A stretch of DNA of 64,000 nt from Halalkalibacter sp. APA_J-10(15) (GTDB taxonomy: Bacteria > Bacillota > Bacilli > Bacillales > Bacillaceae_D). Within the stretch, counting starts at the first letter, position 1; every line of letters starts with the position of its first letter. The translations under genes and the position numbers were made by a program. The stretch covers positions 124,001 through 188,000 of the forward strand of contig NZ_JALKEV010000003.1 of assembly GCF_023017105.1 (NCBI RefSeq), read 5' to 3'. The notes beneath the pieces were generated by a model. The model was given only the letters and a program-made list of their open reading frames with translations. It was not told the origin of the DNA and searched no databases. This document shows, one piece after another, positions 1-10,284 of the stretch.

Positions 1-962
1 ATGTGATCATTATCGCTCCTGCGACAGCTAATATCATTGCTAAGCTCGCTCAAGGAATGGCTGATGATTTCGTGACGACAAGCCTCCTTGCAACAAAGGC
101 AGAAGTTTATATCGCGCCTGCCATGAACGTTCACATGTATGAACACCCGGCGGTTCAGCGTAATATGGCTATATTGCGACAGGATGGCTTTTCATTTATT
201 GAAGGAGAAGAAGGGTATCTTGCCTGTGGTTGGGTTGGAAAAGGACGAATGGCAGAGGCTGAAGTGATTTTGGATATAGTAGACAAGCATTTCAATCGCT
301 CACAATTATTACTAGGCAAGAAAGTCGTTATTACTGCTGGTCCGACACAAGAAAAAATTGACCCTGTGCGTTACTTTACCAATCATTCCTCGGGGAAAAT
401 GGGCTATGCACTAGCTGAGGCTGCGAAACAATTAGGTGCTGAAGTAACTCTAATTTCCGGTCCGACCTCTTTAGAACATCCTACTGGAGTAAATGTCGTT
501 GCAATTACGTCGGCAGAGGAAATGTATCATGCTGTTGATGAGGCTTTTACACAGTCAGATATACTTATTAAAGCAGCTGCAGTGGCTGATTATACACCGA
601 AAAACGTATACGACCAAAAAAGAAAGAAACAACAAGGTGAATGGTCCATTGAAATGGAACGTACCGTTGATATTCTCCAAACGATCTCTACAAAGAAAAC
701 ACCTTCGCAAGTTATCGTTGGTTTTGCTGCGGAATCAGAAAAGGTAGTTGAGTATGCGAAAAAGAAGCTTGAAAAAAAGAACCTAGATTTAATCGTAGCT
801 AATAATATTAGTGAAGTAGGGTCTGGGTTTAAAGGCGATACAAACCAAATTACAATTATTCATCGAAATGGTGAAATGAAACCATTTCCAATGCTTTCGA
901 AACAGGAAGCTGCTTTTCGTATTTTAGAAGAGACAATGCTGTATATGAAGAAGGTGCACTAA
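1..962 (+). CDS. coaBC: Bifunctional phosphopantothenoylcysteine decarboxylase / phosphopantothenate-cysteine ligase, 5'-truncated
   Basis: Two consecutive steps of coenzyme A synthesis: CTP-dependent coupling of cysteine to 4'-phosphopantothenate (CoaB part) and decarboxylation to 4'-phosphopantetheine (CoaC part, FMN-dependent). About 319 residues are visible and the open frame runs off the left edge, so the true start and the N-terminal third of CoaC are missing. Seen in the CoaC part are the APATAN stretch, the PAMN substrate-binding motif near residue 40 and the ACGWVGKGRMAE clamp near 74. The CoaB part begins near residue 103 with VVITAGPTQEKIDPVR and SSGKMGYALA, followed by KAAAVADY. 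The usual downstream neighbour priA begins one base after the stop. Confidence 0.95.
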   Translation, partial: VIIIAPATANIIAKLAQGMADDFVTTSLLATKAEVYIAPAMNVHMYEHPAVQRNMAILRQDGFSFIEGEEGYLACGWVGKGRMAEAEVILDIVDKHFNRSQLLLGKKVVITAGPTQEKIDPVRYFTNHSSGKMGYALAEAAKQLGAEVTLISGPTSLEHPTGVNVVAITSAEEMYHAVDEAFTQSDILIKAAAVADYTPKNVYDQKRKKQQGEWSIEMERTVDILQTISTKKTPSQVIVGFAAESEKVVEYAKKKLEKKNLDLIVANNISEVGSGFKGDTNQITIIHRNGEMKPFPMLSKQEAAFRILEETMLYMKKVH

Positions 963-963
963 G

Positions 964-3360
964 ATGTATGCACAAGTCATTGTTGATGTTCCATCTGCTC
1001 AAACTGATCGTCAGTTTGATTATGAAATTCCTGATAATTGGAAAAGTATCGTTCAACCAGGTATGCGTGTTGTCGTACCATTTGGCCCTAGAAAAATACA
1101 AGGTTTCGTTATGTCTATTTCTGAGCAATCGTCGTATGAGCAAACGAAAGCCATTGCTGATTTATTAGATGCTGAACCGATTCTAGCAGAAGAGTTTCTT
1201 CAGCTAGGTAACTGGTTAGCTGAAGAAACTCTAAGCTTTAAAGTTTCTGCTTATCAATTGATGATTCCTGCTGCTTTAAGGACAAAGGTGAAAAAACAAC
1301 TAAAAGCAAATGAAATAGAAAGCCTCCCTACTCATCTAAAGAGTTTGTTTGATCAAGGAAAGGTTTATCAATGGGATGAGCTAATAAAAGAAGGGGCTTC
1401 AGTTTTATCTGATGTACAAGCGGAGGTTAAAAAGGGCACGTTAGAAGTAGAGTATGTTGTCATTGAGAAAGGTAAAACGAAAACGCAACGTTTAGTTCAG
1501 CTTAACATGTCATTAGACCAAGCTTTATCGTTGTTAACGAAACGTGCCAATAAGCAAATAGAGCTTGTCCATATTTTAAGTAAACAGCCAGGTCCTATTT
1601 CAATTCAAGCCTTAGTAGAAGAAGGACAAACGACACGTGCTTCAATAAAGCCTTTACGTGAAAAAGGTATTATTAAGGAAGTTGATCAAGAGGTTTATCG
1701 AGATCCCTTATCTGGCCTACAATTTGAACGAACAGATCCATTAAAATTGACGAATCAGCAGCAACAGGTTGTAGATCAAGTGAATCCTTGTATCAAAAAA
1801 GAAGAGCATGATGTTTTTTTATTACACGGTGTGACTGGTAGTGGTAAGACGGAAGTGTATTTACAAGTTATTCAACAAGCGCTAAATCTTCAAAAAGAGG
1901 CGATTATGCTTGTACCAGAAATTTCGTTAACGCCACAAATGGTGAATCGTTTTAAAGGTCGTTTTGGTTCAGAAGTAGCCGTTTTACATTCTGGCTTATC
2001 AATGGGAGAGAAGTATGATGAATGGCGAAAAATTAAACGAAAAGAAGTGAAAGTTGTTGTCGGTGCTCGCTCGGCGATATTTGCTCCGTTTGATCGTTTA
2101 GGTATGATCATTATTGACGAAGAGCATGAAACAAGCTATAAGCAAGAAGAGAATCCACGATATCATGCTCGTGATGTTGCTATATGGCGTGCGCAATATC
2201 ATCAATGCCCTGTTATATTAGGTAGTGCTACTCCATTGCTTGAAACGTATGCCAGGGCGAAAAAAGAAGTCTATCAGCTATTAACGTTGGATGAACGAGT
2301 TCAGAATCGGAAAATGCCAGAAGTACATATAGTTGATATGAGAGAGGAGCTTCGAGAGGGTAATCGTTCAATGTTCTCCTCAGTCCTATTTGAAAAATTA
2401 AAAGATCGGGTAGCTAAAGGAGAACAAAGCGTGCTTTTCTTAAATCGAAGGGGGCATTCTACGTTTGTTATGTGTCGAGATTGCGGATATGTTGCCACAT
2501 GTGAATCTTGCGATATTTCACTTACGTATCATCGTAGTCAAAACCGGTTAAAATGCCATTATTGTGGCCATGAAGAATTTATGCCACGTACGTGCAAATC
2601 ATGTGGAAGTGAGCATATTCGCTTCTTTGGTTCAGGTACCCAAAAGGTTGAAGAAGAATTGACTCGTGTATTACCAGAAGCGAGAGTGATTCGCATGGAT
2701 GTTGATACGACACGTCGCAAGGGATCACACGAACGGCTATTATCAGCATTTGAAAAAAAGCAAGCTGATATCTTACTTGGGACACAGATGATTGCGAAAG
2801 GTCTAGATTTTCCAGCTATTACGTTAGTCGGTGTATTAGCAGCGGATTCAATGCTTCACATTCCTGATTTTCGTTCTGCAGAAAGAACCTTTCAATTACT
2901 AGAACAAGTTAGTGGACGTGCAGGCCGCCATGAGCTCTCTGGCGAAGTTGTCATACAATCGTATTCACCAGAACATTATAGCATTGATCTCGTTAAAGCG
3001 CATGATTATCAAGCTTTTTTTCAAACAGAAATGAACCAAAGAAAGTTTGGACAGTATCCTCCTTATGTGTATATGACTCTTATTACGATATCTCACCAAG
3101 AGCTAATGAAGGTGATAGACGTTTCTGAAACCGTGGTTGCCTTTTTAAGAAGAGAACTATCAACAGAAACAACCGTGTTAGGACCTGTTTCTTCGCCATT
3201 AGCACGTATAAAGGATAGATATCGTTATCAATGCATGATAAAATACAAAAACGAACCAAAGCTAAGAAAAGTGTTAATTGAAATTAGAGAGCATTATCAG
3301 CGTGAGTTAAATAAAGGCTTACAGCTCACTATTGATCTTCAACCCTATTTATTTACATAA
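964..3360 (+). CDS. priA: Primosomal protein N', replication restart helicase PriA
   Basis: 3'-5' DNA helicase that recognises stalled forks and reloads the replicative helicase. 798 residues, normal family length. Visible parts: N-terminal 3'-end-binding region; Walker A GVTGSGKTE near 289-297; Walker B DEEH near 385; a cysteine-rich zinc-binding insert near 504-549 with four CxxC pairs (CRDC, CESC, CHYC, CKSC); then the second helicase lobe with QVSGRAGR. It follows coaBC directly, as in Bacillus. In B. subtilis the next gene is def (peptide deformylase); here fmt follows after only 34 bases. Confidence 0.97.
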   Translation: MYAQVIVDVPSAQTDRQFDYEIPDNWKSIVQPGMRVVVPFGPRKIQGFVMSISEQSSYEQTKAIADLLDAEPILAEEFLQLGNWLAEETLSFKVSAYQLMIPAALRTKVKKQLKANEIESLPTHLKSLFDQGKVYQWDELIKEGASVLSDVQAEVKKGTLEVEYVVIEKGKTKTQRLVQLNMSLDQALSLLTKRANKQIELVHILSKQPGPISIQALVEEGQTTRASIKPLREKGIIKEVDQEVYRDPLSGLQFERTDPLKLTNQQQQVVDQVNPCIKKEEHDVFLLHGVTGSGKTEVYLQVIQQALNLQKEAIMLVPEISLTPQMVNRFKGRFGSEVAVLHSGLSMGEKYDEWRKIKRKEVKVVVGARSAIFAPFDRLGMIIIDEEHETSYKQEENPRYHARDVAIWRAQYHQCPVILGSATPLLETYARAKKEVYQLLTLDERVQNRKMPEVHIVDMREELREGNRSMFSSVLFEKLKDRVAKGEQSVLFLNRRGHSTFVMCRDCGYVATCESCDISLTYHRSQNRLKCHYCGHEEFMPRTCKSCGSEHIRFFGSGTQKVEEELTRVLPEARVIRMDVDTTRRKGSHERLLSAFEKKQADILLGTQMIAKGLDFPAITLVGVLAADSMLHIPDFRSAERTFQLLEQVSGRAGRHELSGEVVIQSYSPEHYSIDLVKAHDYQAFFQTEMNQRKFGQYPPYVYMTLITISHQELMKVIDVSETVVAFLRRELSTETTVLGPVSSPLARIKDRYRYQCMIKYKNEPKLRKVLIEIREHYQRELNKGLQLTIDLQPYLFT

Positions 3361-3394
3361 AAGATCGTTATTGAAGAAAGAAGGCGGTTAAAAA

Positions 3395-4339
3395 ATGAAA
3401 ATAGTATTTATGGGGACGCCGGATTTTGCGGTTCCCGTATTACGTTCGTTAGTGGAGTCAAATAATGAAGTGGTCGCAGTCGTTACGCAACCAGATCGTC
3501 CAGTAGGGCGAAAAAAGGTACTAACTCCACCTCCTGTTAAAGTCGAAGCACTTGCACATGAAATTTCTGTTTTACAGCCAGAAAAGATAAAGGATACGAC
3601 TGAAGTGGAAAGGGTGCTTGAATTTGAACCAGATTTAATTGTAACGGCGGCATTTGGTCAAATATTGCCGAAAGAATTACTGGAATATCCAACGTTAGGC
3701 TGTATTAATGTACATGCTTCGTTATTGCCGAGATATCGAGGAGGTGCTCCGATTCATCAAGCGATCATCGATGGTGAAAAAGAAGCAGGAGTAACGATTA
3801 TGTACATGGTTGAAAAGCTAGATGCAGGAGATATGCTTTCTTATGTGAAGGTTCCGATTGAAGAGCATGACCATGTTGGGACATTACATGATAAGTTAAG
3901 TAATGAGGGTGCAAGGCTGCTACTTTCAACCATTCCTAATATCGTTAGTGGAAAGGCTAAAGCGATCCCACAAGATGAATCTCAAGTCACTTTTGCCCAT
4001 AACATTACAAGAGAGATGGAGAAGATTAATTGGGAGCAAACAGGTGAAGAAATCTATAATCACATTAGAGGTCTTCATCCATGGCCAGTTGCATATACAA
4101 AGTTAAATGATAAAGGTCTTAAAGTGTGGTGGGGAGAAAAGGTTTCAAAAGAAGGAACGTTTGAACCGGGTGTCATTGAAAGAATTGAGGAAGATGGAAT
4201 TATTGTTGCTACTGGAAATACGACTTCTATTAAAATAACTGATTTACAACCAGCTGGTAAGAAGAGGATGGATGGTTCATCATTTATCCGAGGTGCGGGG
4301 GCATCTCTTACAGTTGGAATGAGGGTTGGAGATGAGTAA
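3395..4339 (+). CDS. fmt: Methionyl-tRNA formyltransferase
   Basis: Transfers a formyl group from 10-formyl-tetrahydrofolate to initiator Met-tRNA in the cytoplasm. 314 residues, full length. The N-terminal Rossmann-like domain opens with [16 protein letters not shown]; the catalytic and folate region [17 protein letters not shown] lies near residues 103-119, and the family aspartate sits in EKLDAGDM. The C-terminal tRNA-binding beta-barrel is present and ends in GGAGASL-like sequence. The start is preceded by a purine-rich GAAAGAAGGCGG. It overlaps rsmB by 8 bases. The deformylase gene that normally precedes it is not in the window. Confidence 0.97.
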   Translation: MKIVFMGTPDFAVPVLRSLVESNNEVVAVVTQPDRPVGRKKVLTPPPVKVEALAHEISVLQPEKIKDTTEVERVLEFEPDLIVTAAFGQILPKELLEYPTLGCINVHASLLPRYRGGAPIHQAIIDGEKEAGVTIMYMVEKLDAGDMLSYVKVPIEEHDHVGTLHDKLSNEGARLLLSTIPNIVSGKAKAIPQDESQVTFAHNITREMEKINWEQTGEEIYNHIRGLHPWPVAYTKLNDKGLKVWWGEKVSKEGTFEPGVIERIEEDGIIVATGNTTSIKITDLQPAGKKRMDGSSFIRGAGASLTVGMRVGDE

Positions 4340-5678
4340 GCTCGTACGTGAAGTAGCACTAGATGCTTTATTACAAGTGGAAGAGAATCAAGCTTACAGT
4401 AATTTGTTATTAAATCAAAAAATTAAACAAAATAATTTTTCAAAACAAGATGTAGGTTTGATGACAGAAATGGTTTATGGAACTGTTCAACGGAAAAATA
4501 CATTGGATTATTATTTAACACCCTATGTAAAAAATGGATTTGAATCGATTGAACAATGGGTTCACGTTCTATTACGTTTATCAATTTATCAAATGGTATT
4601 TTTAGATCGTGTACCTGATAGAGCTGTTATCCATGAAGCGGTTACGATCGCCTCGAAACGAGGTCATCAAGGGATTAGTGGAATGGTGAACGGTATTTTA
4701 CGTTCCTTTCAACGTCAGGGGCCACCTAGTTTTCATTCTATAAAAAACAAGAAAAAAGCTATGGCACTTGAGTTAAGCTTTCCCAAATGGCTCATTTCGA
4801 GATGGATTGAGCAATATGGCGAAGAAGAAACGATGAAAATCTGTCAAATGAGTCATCACCCCCCCGCAGTCTCGGTTCGTGTAAACCGAATGAAAACAAC
4901 TGTAGCAGGCGCTATAGAAGCACTGCAAAACGAAGGGGTTGTAGTGGAAAGAGGGTATTTATCTGAAGACGGACTAATTATAAAGGCTGGACATGTTCTC
5001 ACAACAAATGCTTATCGAAATGGTCTGCTTACGGTTCAGGACGAAAGCTCAATGCTCGTTGCAAAAGCACTTGATGTGAAAGAAGGCATGGAAATTATCG
5101 ATGCTTGTGCAGCCCCAGGTGGAAAAACGACTCATATTGCAGAAATGATGAATAACGTCGGTCGTTTGTACTCTTTTGATCTACATGAGCATAAGATTTC
5201 TCTTATTCGTGAACAAACTGCCCGTCTTGGCTTAACGAATGTTAAGGCAGTCGCCTTTGATGCGAGAAAGCTTGATGACTATGTCGGAGAGAAGCAATTT
5301 GATCGTGTACTAGTAGACGCACCGTGCTCAGGTTTTGGAGTGATTCGTCGCAAGCCTGATATTAAATGGAACAAAAAACCTTCAGATATTGAAGCGATTC
5401 AGACCGTTCAAATGGAATTGCTTTCTTCGTTAAGCAAGCATGTGAAAAAAGGTGGAAAAATCCTTTACAGTACATGTACAATTGATAAAGAGGAAAATGA
5501 AGGAACAGTCGAGAATTTCTTAAAGAATCATTCCGAGTTTCAGTTAGATCATTCATTAACAGCAAGGTTACCTGAGAAGCTTAGTGAAATTGGACGCTTT
5601 AAGGCAGGGATGGTTACCATTTTGCCTCAGGATTTCGAAACAGATGGTTTTTTTATTGCTTGTTTTGAAAAAAGGTGA
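4332..5678 (+). CDS. rsmB: 16S rRNA (cytosine-967-C5)-methyltransferase
   Basis: SAM-dependent methylation of C967 of 16S rRNA. 448 residues. The N-terminal part (about 1-150) resembles the NusB-type RNA-binding fold; the methyltransferase part has the SAM motif [12 protein letters not shown] near 256, the PCSG motif with the release cysteine near 330, and the catalytic [10 protein letters not shown] near 380. I chose ATG 4332 rather than the in-frame TTG at 4326 because GGGTTGGAG sits at better distance from it and the ATG overlaps the fmt stop, typical of coupling. In B. subtilis the next gene is rlmN; here prpC follows after 55 bases. Confidence 0.95.
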   Translation: MSKLVREVALDALLQVEENQAYSNLLLNQKIKQNNFSKQDVGLMTEMVYGTVQRKNTLDYYLTPYVKNGFESIEQWVHVLLRLSIYQMVFLDRVPDRAVIHEAVTIASKRGHQGISGMVNGILRSFQRQGPPSFHSIKNKKKAMALELSFPKWLISRWIEQYGEEETMKICQMSHHPPAVSVRVNRMKTTVAGAIEALQNEGVVVERGYLSEDGLIIKAGHVLTTNAYRNGLLTVQDESSMLVAKALDVKEGMEIIDACAAPGGKTTHIAEMMNNVGRLYSFDLHEHKISLIREQTARLGLTNVKAVAFDARKLDDYVGEKQFDRVLVDAPCSGFGVIRRKPDIKWNKKPSDIEAIQTVQMELLSSLSKHVKKGGKILYSTCTIDKEENEGTVENFLKNHSEFQLDHSLTARLPEKLSEIGRFKAGMVTILPQDFETDGFFIACFEKR

Positions 5679-5733
5679 AAGATTGAACAAATACAATTCG
5701 GGTGATTGAGAGATGAGAAGAGGTGATTAGGAG

Positions 5734-6489
5734 ATGGAGTTTGCATTTCAAACAGATTCTGGAATGGTGCGGCCACATAATGAAGATAGTGGCGGTATTT
5801 TTAAAAATAACGTTGGTATTCTGGCCATTGTAGCTGATGGTATGGGTGGGCATCAAGCAGGAGATGTGGCTAGCTCAATGACTACAGAATATTTTCGTTC
5901 TCTTTGGGAGCAAAAAGAAGAAAGAATGACGATTGATGAATCAGAAAAATGGCTAATCGATCATTTTAACAAGATAAACGAAAAGCTTTTTCAACATGCC
6001 AATGAACATGAAGAATGTAAAGGCATGGGAACGACATTGGTGGTTGCAATATGTACAAATGAATATGTATCGATTGCTCATATCGGTGATAGTCGTGCCT
6101 ATGTCCAAAATGAAAATGGTTTTCAATTAAAGACAAATGATCACTCACTCGTACAGGAGCTTGTAAATACTGGTCAAATTTCAGAAGAAGAAGCGGAGCA
6201 TCATCCACGTAGGAATGTTATATTACGTGCACTAGGGACAGGTCTAGATATTAAAGTAGATGTATCTACATTTCAAGCTGATGAGAGTGATTATGTGTTT
6301 CTTTGTTCGGATGGATTAACCGATAAGTTATCTAAAGAGGATATTGCGGAACAATTACAAACGAATGATGAAATTCAACAGAAGGCTAACAATTTGATTC
6401 AACTTGCTAATGAACGTGGTGGCGAAGACAACATAACAGTTGCCATTATTTCAATGTCTTTAGTAAGGTCCGATGGGAGTTCGAGTTAA
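5734..6489 (+). CDS. prpC: PP2C-family serine/threonine protein phosphatase
   Basis: Metal-dependent phosphatase expected to reverse phosphorylation by the kinase encoded next. 251 residues, a single PP2C domain without membrane segments. Signature motifs in order: RPHNED near 13, VADGMGGH near 35, a GTTL-containing stretch, HIGDSRAY near 114, LCSDGLTD near 190 and GGEDNITV near 230; the aspartates in these motifs bind the two metal ions. The stop shares one base with the prkC start (TAATG), indicating tight co-translation. Confidence 0.96.
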   Translation: MEFAFQTDSGMVRPHNEDSGGIFKNNVGILAIVADGMGGHQAGDVASSMTTEYFRSLWEQKEERMTIDESEKWLIDHFNKINEKLFQHANEHEECKGMGTTLVVAICTNEYVSIAHIGDSRAYVQNENGFQLKTNDHSLVQELVNTGQISEEEAEHHPRRNVILRALGTGLDIKVDVSTFQADESDYVFLCSDGLTDKLSKEDIAEQLQTNDEIQQKANNLIQLANERGGEDNITVAIISMSLVRSDGSSS

Positions 6490-8456
6490 TGAAAGGACAA
6501 CGAATAAGTGGACGTTATCACATTCTTGAGATGATTGGTGGTGGAGGGATGGCAAATGTGTATAAAGCACATGATGTCATCCTTGATCGTGAAGTTGCTG
6601 TAAAAGTTCTGCAGCCACAATTTTCGAGTGATGAACAATTTATCCATCGTTTTCGAAGAGAAGCTCAAGCTGCCACAAGCTTGAACCATCCGAATATTGT
6701 CAATATTTATGATGTTGGCGAAGAGGGTGATACGTATTACATTGTGATGGAATATGTTGAAGGTCAAACGTTAAAAGAATTGATCCAAATGAAGGGAGCA
6801 CTTGATGTCGAGGAAGCGGTTGGCTACATGGAACAAATGCTTTCCGCGCTCTCTCATTCTCATGCAAACCAACTTGTTCATCGTGATATTAAGCCCCATA
6901 ATATTTTAGTTCGTCATGACGGACTTTTGAAGGTGACAGATTTCGGTATCGCACGTGCTATATCTGCGGCAACCATTACTCATACAAATTCAGTTATGGG
7001 TTCGGTTCAGTATTTATCGCCTGAGCAAGCACGTGGAGGTCAAGTAACGTTTAAATCTGATATTTATTCACTAGGTATTGTCTTTTATGAAATGGTAACT
7101 GGAAGGATTCCCTTTTCTGGAGACACAGCCGTTTCAATTGCGATTAAGCATTTGCAGCACGATACTCCTTCTATTAAAGATCTGAATGATCGGTTACCTC
7201 AAAGTATCGATAATATGATCAAAAGAGCGACGGAAAAAGATCCATTGAAGCGGTATGATTCGATTCAAGATATGGAGGAGGATCTATCTACTGTACTGCA
7301 TCCTAGTAGACTAGAAGAAGAACCTTACAATCAAACAGTTGATGAAGAAGCGACAAAAGTGATTCCAGTTATTAAAGATGAGGATTTAGAAAAAACAATT
7401 GAGGCACCAGTCGAAAAAGAAATAGAACAAACGGAAGAAAAGACAACGACACCTCCTAATAAAAAGAAGAGAAAAAAAAATAAAAAACTAATGATCCTAT
7501 TAACGGTATTTGCCATATTACTAGGGGCAGTTATTATTGCATTTACCGTGATTCCGCGTTTATTACATGTCAATGAAGTAGAAGTGCCTGATTTTACTGA
7601 AATCCCTTTTGAGGATGCAGAAGAGGAATTAATTGAATTAAAGTTAATAGCAGAACGAGAAGATGTGTATCATGAATCAGTTCCAAATGAACACGTAGTT
7701 CGACAAAATCCATTGCCTGGCTCAATGGTAAAGGAGCAAGCACCTATTACATTGTTTGTTTCTTTAGGTCAAGAAGAAATGGAGATCGATGATTATGTTG
7801 GTACGAATATAGATCGTGCTGAAGCATTATTAGAAAGCCAAGGATTCACAGTTAATAGAGATACACGTGAAACAAATGAGGAAGAACCAGGAATCGTGCT
7901 AGAGCAAGACCCGAGTGGTGGGGAAATGGTAGTTCCAGCAGAAACGACGGTTACACTAACCTATAGTGTTGAAGCGCCAATTCGTTTACAAAACCTTGTG
8001 GGTCTAGAAGAGTCAGCTGTACAGGACTATTTTGCTGAGGTCGACCTGAATGGTGATTTCGTCGAAGAATATTCATCATCGGTAGAAGAAGGCCGGGTCA
8101 TTAGGCAGGATCCGGGTGCTTTCACAATGTTGTCAAAAGGGGATTCTGTCACTGTAATCATTTCTCTAGGACCAGAACCAGAACCCGAGCCAGAAGAGGA
8201 ACCATCAAAGTTCTTCTCGCAAAATTACCGAATTGTAGTAGAAGAAGAAAATGGGAATAACTCATACCGTATTAAAATTGTATATCGTGATGCTTCAACA
8301 AATGGAGAAGATCAAGTATATGTTGAAGAACAAATAAGTGAAACAGTGACATACCGCATTCAATTGGAAGTCAGTTCATCATATCCCGGATCGTATGATG
8401 TATATGTAGACGAAGAATTAGTTGAACAATCAGATGTATTTCATTTTGATGACTAA
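6489..8456 (+). CDS. prkC: Membrane serine/threonine protein kinase with PASTA repeats
   Basis: Hanks-type kinase that senses muropeptides or lipid II outside the cell through PASTA domains; known for roles in spore germination and cell-wall homeostasis. 655 residues. The kinase domain (about 10-270) has GGGGMANVY, the lysine in VAVKVLQ near 37, HRDIKPHN near 133, DFG, and an activation loop with several threonines before SVQYLSPEQARG. A lysine-rich stop-transfer segment and one membrane helix (about 333-357) follow. The outside part holds three PASTA-like repeats (about 365-570), an acidic-proline linker, and a C-terminal beta-rich domain. All key catalytic residues are present. Confidence 0.96.
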   Translation: MKGQRISGRYHILEMIGGGGMANVYKAHDVILDREVAVKVLQPQFSSDEQFIHRFRREAQAATSLNHPNIVNIYDVGEEGDTYYIVMEYVEGQTLKELIQMKGALDVEEAVGYMEQMLSALSHSHANQLVHRDIKPHNILVRHDGLLKVTDFGIARAISAATITHTNSVMGSVQYLSPEQARGGQVTFKSDIYSLGIVFYEMVTGRIPFSGDTAVSIAIKHLQHDTPSIKDLNDRLPQSIDNMIKRATEKDPLKRYDSIQDMEEDLSTVLHPSRLEEEPYNQTVDEEATKVIPVIKDEDLEKTIEAPVEKEIEQTEEKTTTPPNKKKRKKNKKLMILLTVFAILLGAVIIAFTVIPRLLHVNEVEVPDFTEIPFEDAEEELIELKLIAEREDVYHESVPNEHVVRQNPLPGSMVKEQAPITLFVSLGQEEMEIDDYVGTNIDRAEALLESQGFTVNRDTRETNEEEPGIVLEQDPSGGEMVVPAETTVTLTYSVEAPIRLQNLVGLEESAVQDYFAEVDLNGDFVEEYSSSVEEGRVIRQDPGAFTMLSKGDSVTVIISLGPEPEPEPEEEPSKFFSQNYRIVVEEENGNNSYRIKIVYRDASTNGEDQVYVEEQISETVTYRIQLEVSSSYPGSYDVYVDEELVEQSDVFHFDD

Positions 8457-8508
8457 TGAATACTACTAAAAACGATTGCTTTCGTGGGCTTTTAAGAACG
8501 TAGCTATT

Positions 8509-8548
8509 GAACATCCTGAAGGTAGTGATTTTGCCTTCGGGATCGTTC
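8509..8548 (+). promoter_or_regulatory. Hairpin in the prkC-rsgA gap
   Basis: The arms at 8509-8522 and 8534-8548 pair over about 13 base pairs, with G-U pairs and one bulge, around an 11-base loop. No run of T follows, so it is not a canonical intrinsic terminator. It could be an attenuator, a processing site or an mRNA-stabilising element between the kinase and GTPase genes. Its role is not known. Confidence 0.45.
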
Positions 8549-8591
8549 AAGACCAAAAATCATTTTGATTATTTTAAATTGGAGGTTATGA

Positions 8592-9473
8592 ATGGCAGAG
8601 GGTAAGATTATTAAAGCCTTAAGTGGATATTACTATGTGAAAAATGAAGATGGTTTGTTTCAATGTCGAGCACGTGGGAATTTCAGAAAACGGAAAATCA
8701 AACCATTAGTAGGTGATGAAGTTCAGTTTGAAGCTGAAAATCGAACAGATGGTTATATATTAGACGTCTCTGAGCGAAAAAATGAATTAATTCGTCCTCC
8801 GATAGCAAATATTGATCAGGCTATCCTTGTTTTTTCTGCTTTAGAACCTGATTTCAGCTTACTACTATTGGATCGTTTTCTTGTTCATATTGAAGCGAAT
8901 GCGATTAAACCTCTCCTTGTTATTAGCAAGGTTGACCTAGTAGATGCTGAGCTACTTGCATCATTGCATACATATAAATCTTTATATGAGTCAATCGGCT
9001 ATACAGTCCTTTTTGCATCTATGAATGAAAAAAGTGATATTAATGATCTTAAGCCTTTTTTAGAGGGGCAAATGAGTGTTGTTGCAGGTCAATCAGGTGT
9101 TGGGAAGTCGTCATTATTGAACGTTCTTGATCCAAATCTCGATATTGAAACGAATGAAATTTCTTCTCATCTAGGAAGAGGGAAGCATACAACTACACAT
9201 GTTGAGCTATTGCCGATAGCCGATGGGTTAGTTGCTGATACTCCTGGATTTAGTTCTCTTGACTTTGTTGATATATTGCCTGAGGAGTTGTCGTTATACT
9301 TTCTTGAAATGAAAGAGCTGTCGACAGAATGTAAGTTCAGAGGGTGTACACATAGCTCTGAGCCACATTGTGCTGTGAAGAAAGCATATGAAAAAGGGGA
9401 GATTGCTCAATCGCGCTTTGAGCATTACCTACAGTTTTTAGATGAGATAAAAAATCAAAAAAAGAGGTATTGA
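8592..9473 (+). CDS. rsgA: Ribosome small-subunit biogenesis GTPase RsgA
   Basis: Circularly permuted GTPase acting late in 30S maturation (CpgA/YloQ in B. subtilis). 293 residues. An N-terminal OB-fold covers about 1-70; the G4 motif (SKVDL) precedes the P-loop [12 protein letters not shown] near 165, the hallmark of circular permutation; the G3-like DTPGFSS follows. A C-terminal zinc site is formed by [14 protein letters not shown] near 246-259. GGAGG stands at proper distance before ATG 8592. CpgA is a reported substrate of PrkC, which fits the neighbourhood. Confidence 0.96.
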   Translation: MAEGKIIKALSGYYYVKNEDGLFQCRARGNFRKRKIKPLVGDEVQFEAENRTDGYILDVSERKNELIRPPIANIDQAILVFSALEPDFSLLLLDRFLVHIEANAIKPLLVISKVDLVDAELLASLHTYKSLYESIGYTVLFASMNEKSDINDLKPFLEGQMSVVAGQSGVGKSSLLNVLDPNLDIETNEISSHLGRGKHTTTHVELLPIADGLVADTPGFSSLDFVDILPEELSLYFLEMKELSTECKFRGCTHSSEPHCAVKKAYEKGEIAQSRFEHYLQFLDEIKNQKKRY

Positions 9474-9478
9474 AAGAT

Positions 9479-10126
9479 ATGGTAAAAATAGCACCTTCCA
9501 TTTTATCAGCAGACTTTGCAAAGCTTGGTGAAGAAATTAAAGATGTAGAAAAAGGTGGGGCCGACTATATTCATGTTGATGTCATGGATGGTCATTTTGT
9601 TCCAAATATCACAATAGGGCCTCTAGTCGTTGAAGCGATAAGACCTGTTACACATTTAACACTAGATGTCCATTTGATGATAGAGAATCCAGATAAGTAT
9701 ATTCCACTCTTTGCAAAAGCGGGAGCAGATATCATTTCTGTCCATGTAGAAGCTTGTCCTCACCTTCATCGTACGATTCATCATATAAAAGATTTAGGAA
9801 TTAACGCAGGTGTCGTACTTAATCCTGCTACTCCTGTTTCAATGATAGAAACAATCATTGACGATGTTGACCTTGTATTACTTATGACCGTTAATCCGGG
9901 CTTCGGTGGTCAAACATTTATTCCTACTGTATTAAGTAAGATACAAGAAGTATATTCGCTCGCACAAGAAAGAGGACTGAATATTGATATTGAAGTAGAT
10001 GGAGGTGTAAATGAAGAGACTGCGAAGCAATGCATAGAGGCTGGTGCGAACGTCCTAGTTGCAGGCTCATCTATTTACAATATGAATAATCGTAAACAAG
10101 CAATAGAAATTTTAAGAGGTGAATAA
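9479..10126 (+). CDS. rpe: Ribulose-phosphate 3-epimerase
   Basis: Interconverts ribulose 5-phosphate and xylulose 5-phosphate in the pentose phosphate pathway. 215 residues, a single TIM barrel with APSILSADF at the N-terminus, the metal-binding histidines and aspartates in [12 protein letters not shown] and [16 protein letters not shown] in the flexible loop, and EVDGGV plus AGSSIY at the phosphate end. I chose ATG 9479 over an in-frame TTG at 9470 because AGAGGT ends too close to the latter. In B. subtilis rpe is followed by thiN; here a 550-base gap comes first. Confidence 0.95.
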   Translation: MVKIAPSILSADFAKLGEEIKDVEKGGADYIHVDVMDGHFVPNITIGPLVVEAIRPVTHLTLDVHLMIENPDKYIPLFAKAGADIISVHVEACPHLHRTIHHIKDLGINAGVVLNPATPVSMIETIIDDVDLVLLMTVNPGFGGQTFIPTVLSKIQEVYSLAQERGLNIDIEVDGGVNEETAKQCIEAGANVLVAGSSIYNMNNRKQAIEILRGE

Positions 10127-10131
10127 TTAAG

Positions 10132-10181
10132 AAAGGGCACTGAAAAAGTTTGGCTTCTAACTTTTTTGGTGCCCTTTTAGC
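10132..10181 (+). terminator. Terminator-like hairpin after rpe, also the left part of dispersed repeat copy A
   Basis: A long stem begins with AAAGGGCACTGAAAAAGTT (10132-10150) and pairs with the segment ending GTGCCCTTTT (about 10159-10178), leaving a short loop. It lies 6 bases after the rpe stop, so it probably ends that operon. The same 17-base arm and the sequence after the right arm (AGCAATGTRCGAAACS) recur at 14214-14437, so it is a repeat-family hairpin serving as a terminator. Confidence 0.7.
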
Positions 10182-10284
10182 AATGTGCGAAACCGTGGTG
10201 TAGTATCATAGAATCAGAATGTGTAAAATTTCAGAAGGAAGTGTGGGAGGAACCGAATGAAGCTAGAGGGACAGTTCAAAGGAG

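Noticed and set aside
5694-5736. Tandem GGTGATT repeats before prpC as a regulatory element
   Set aside because: They are best explained as duplicated SD-like sequence next to the prpC start.
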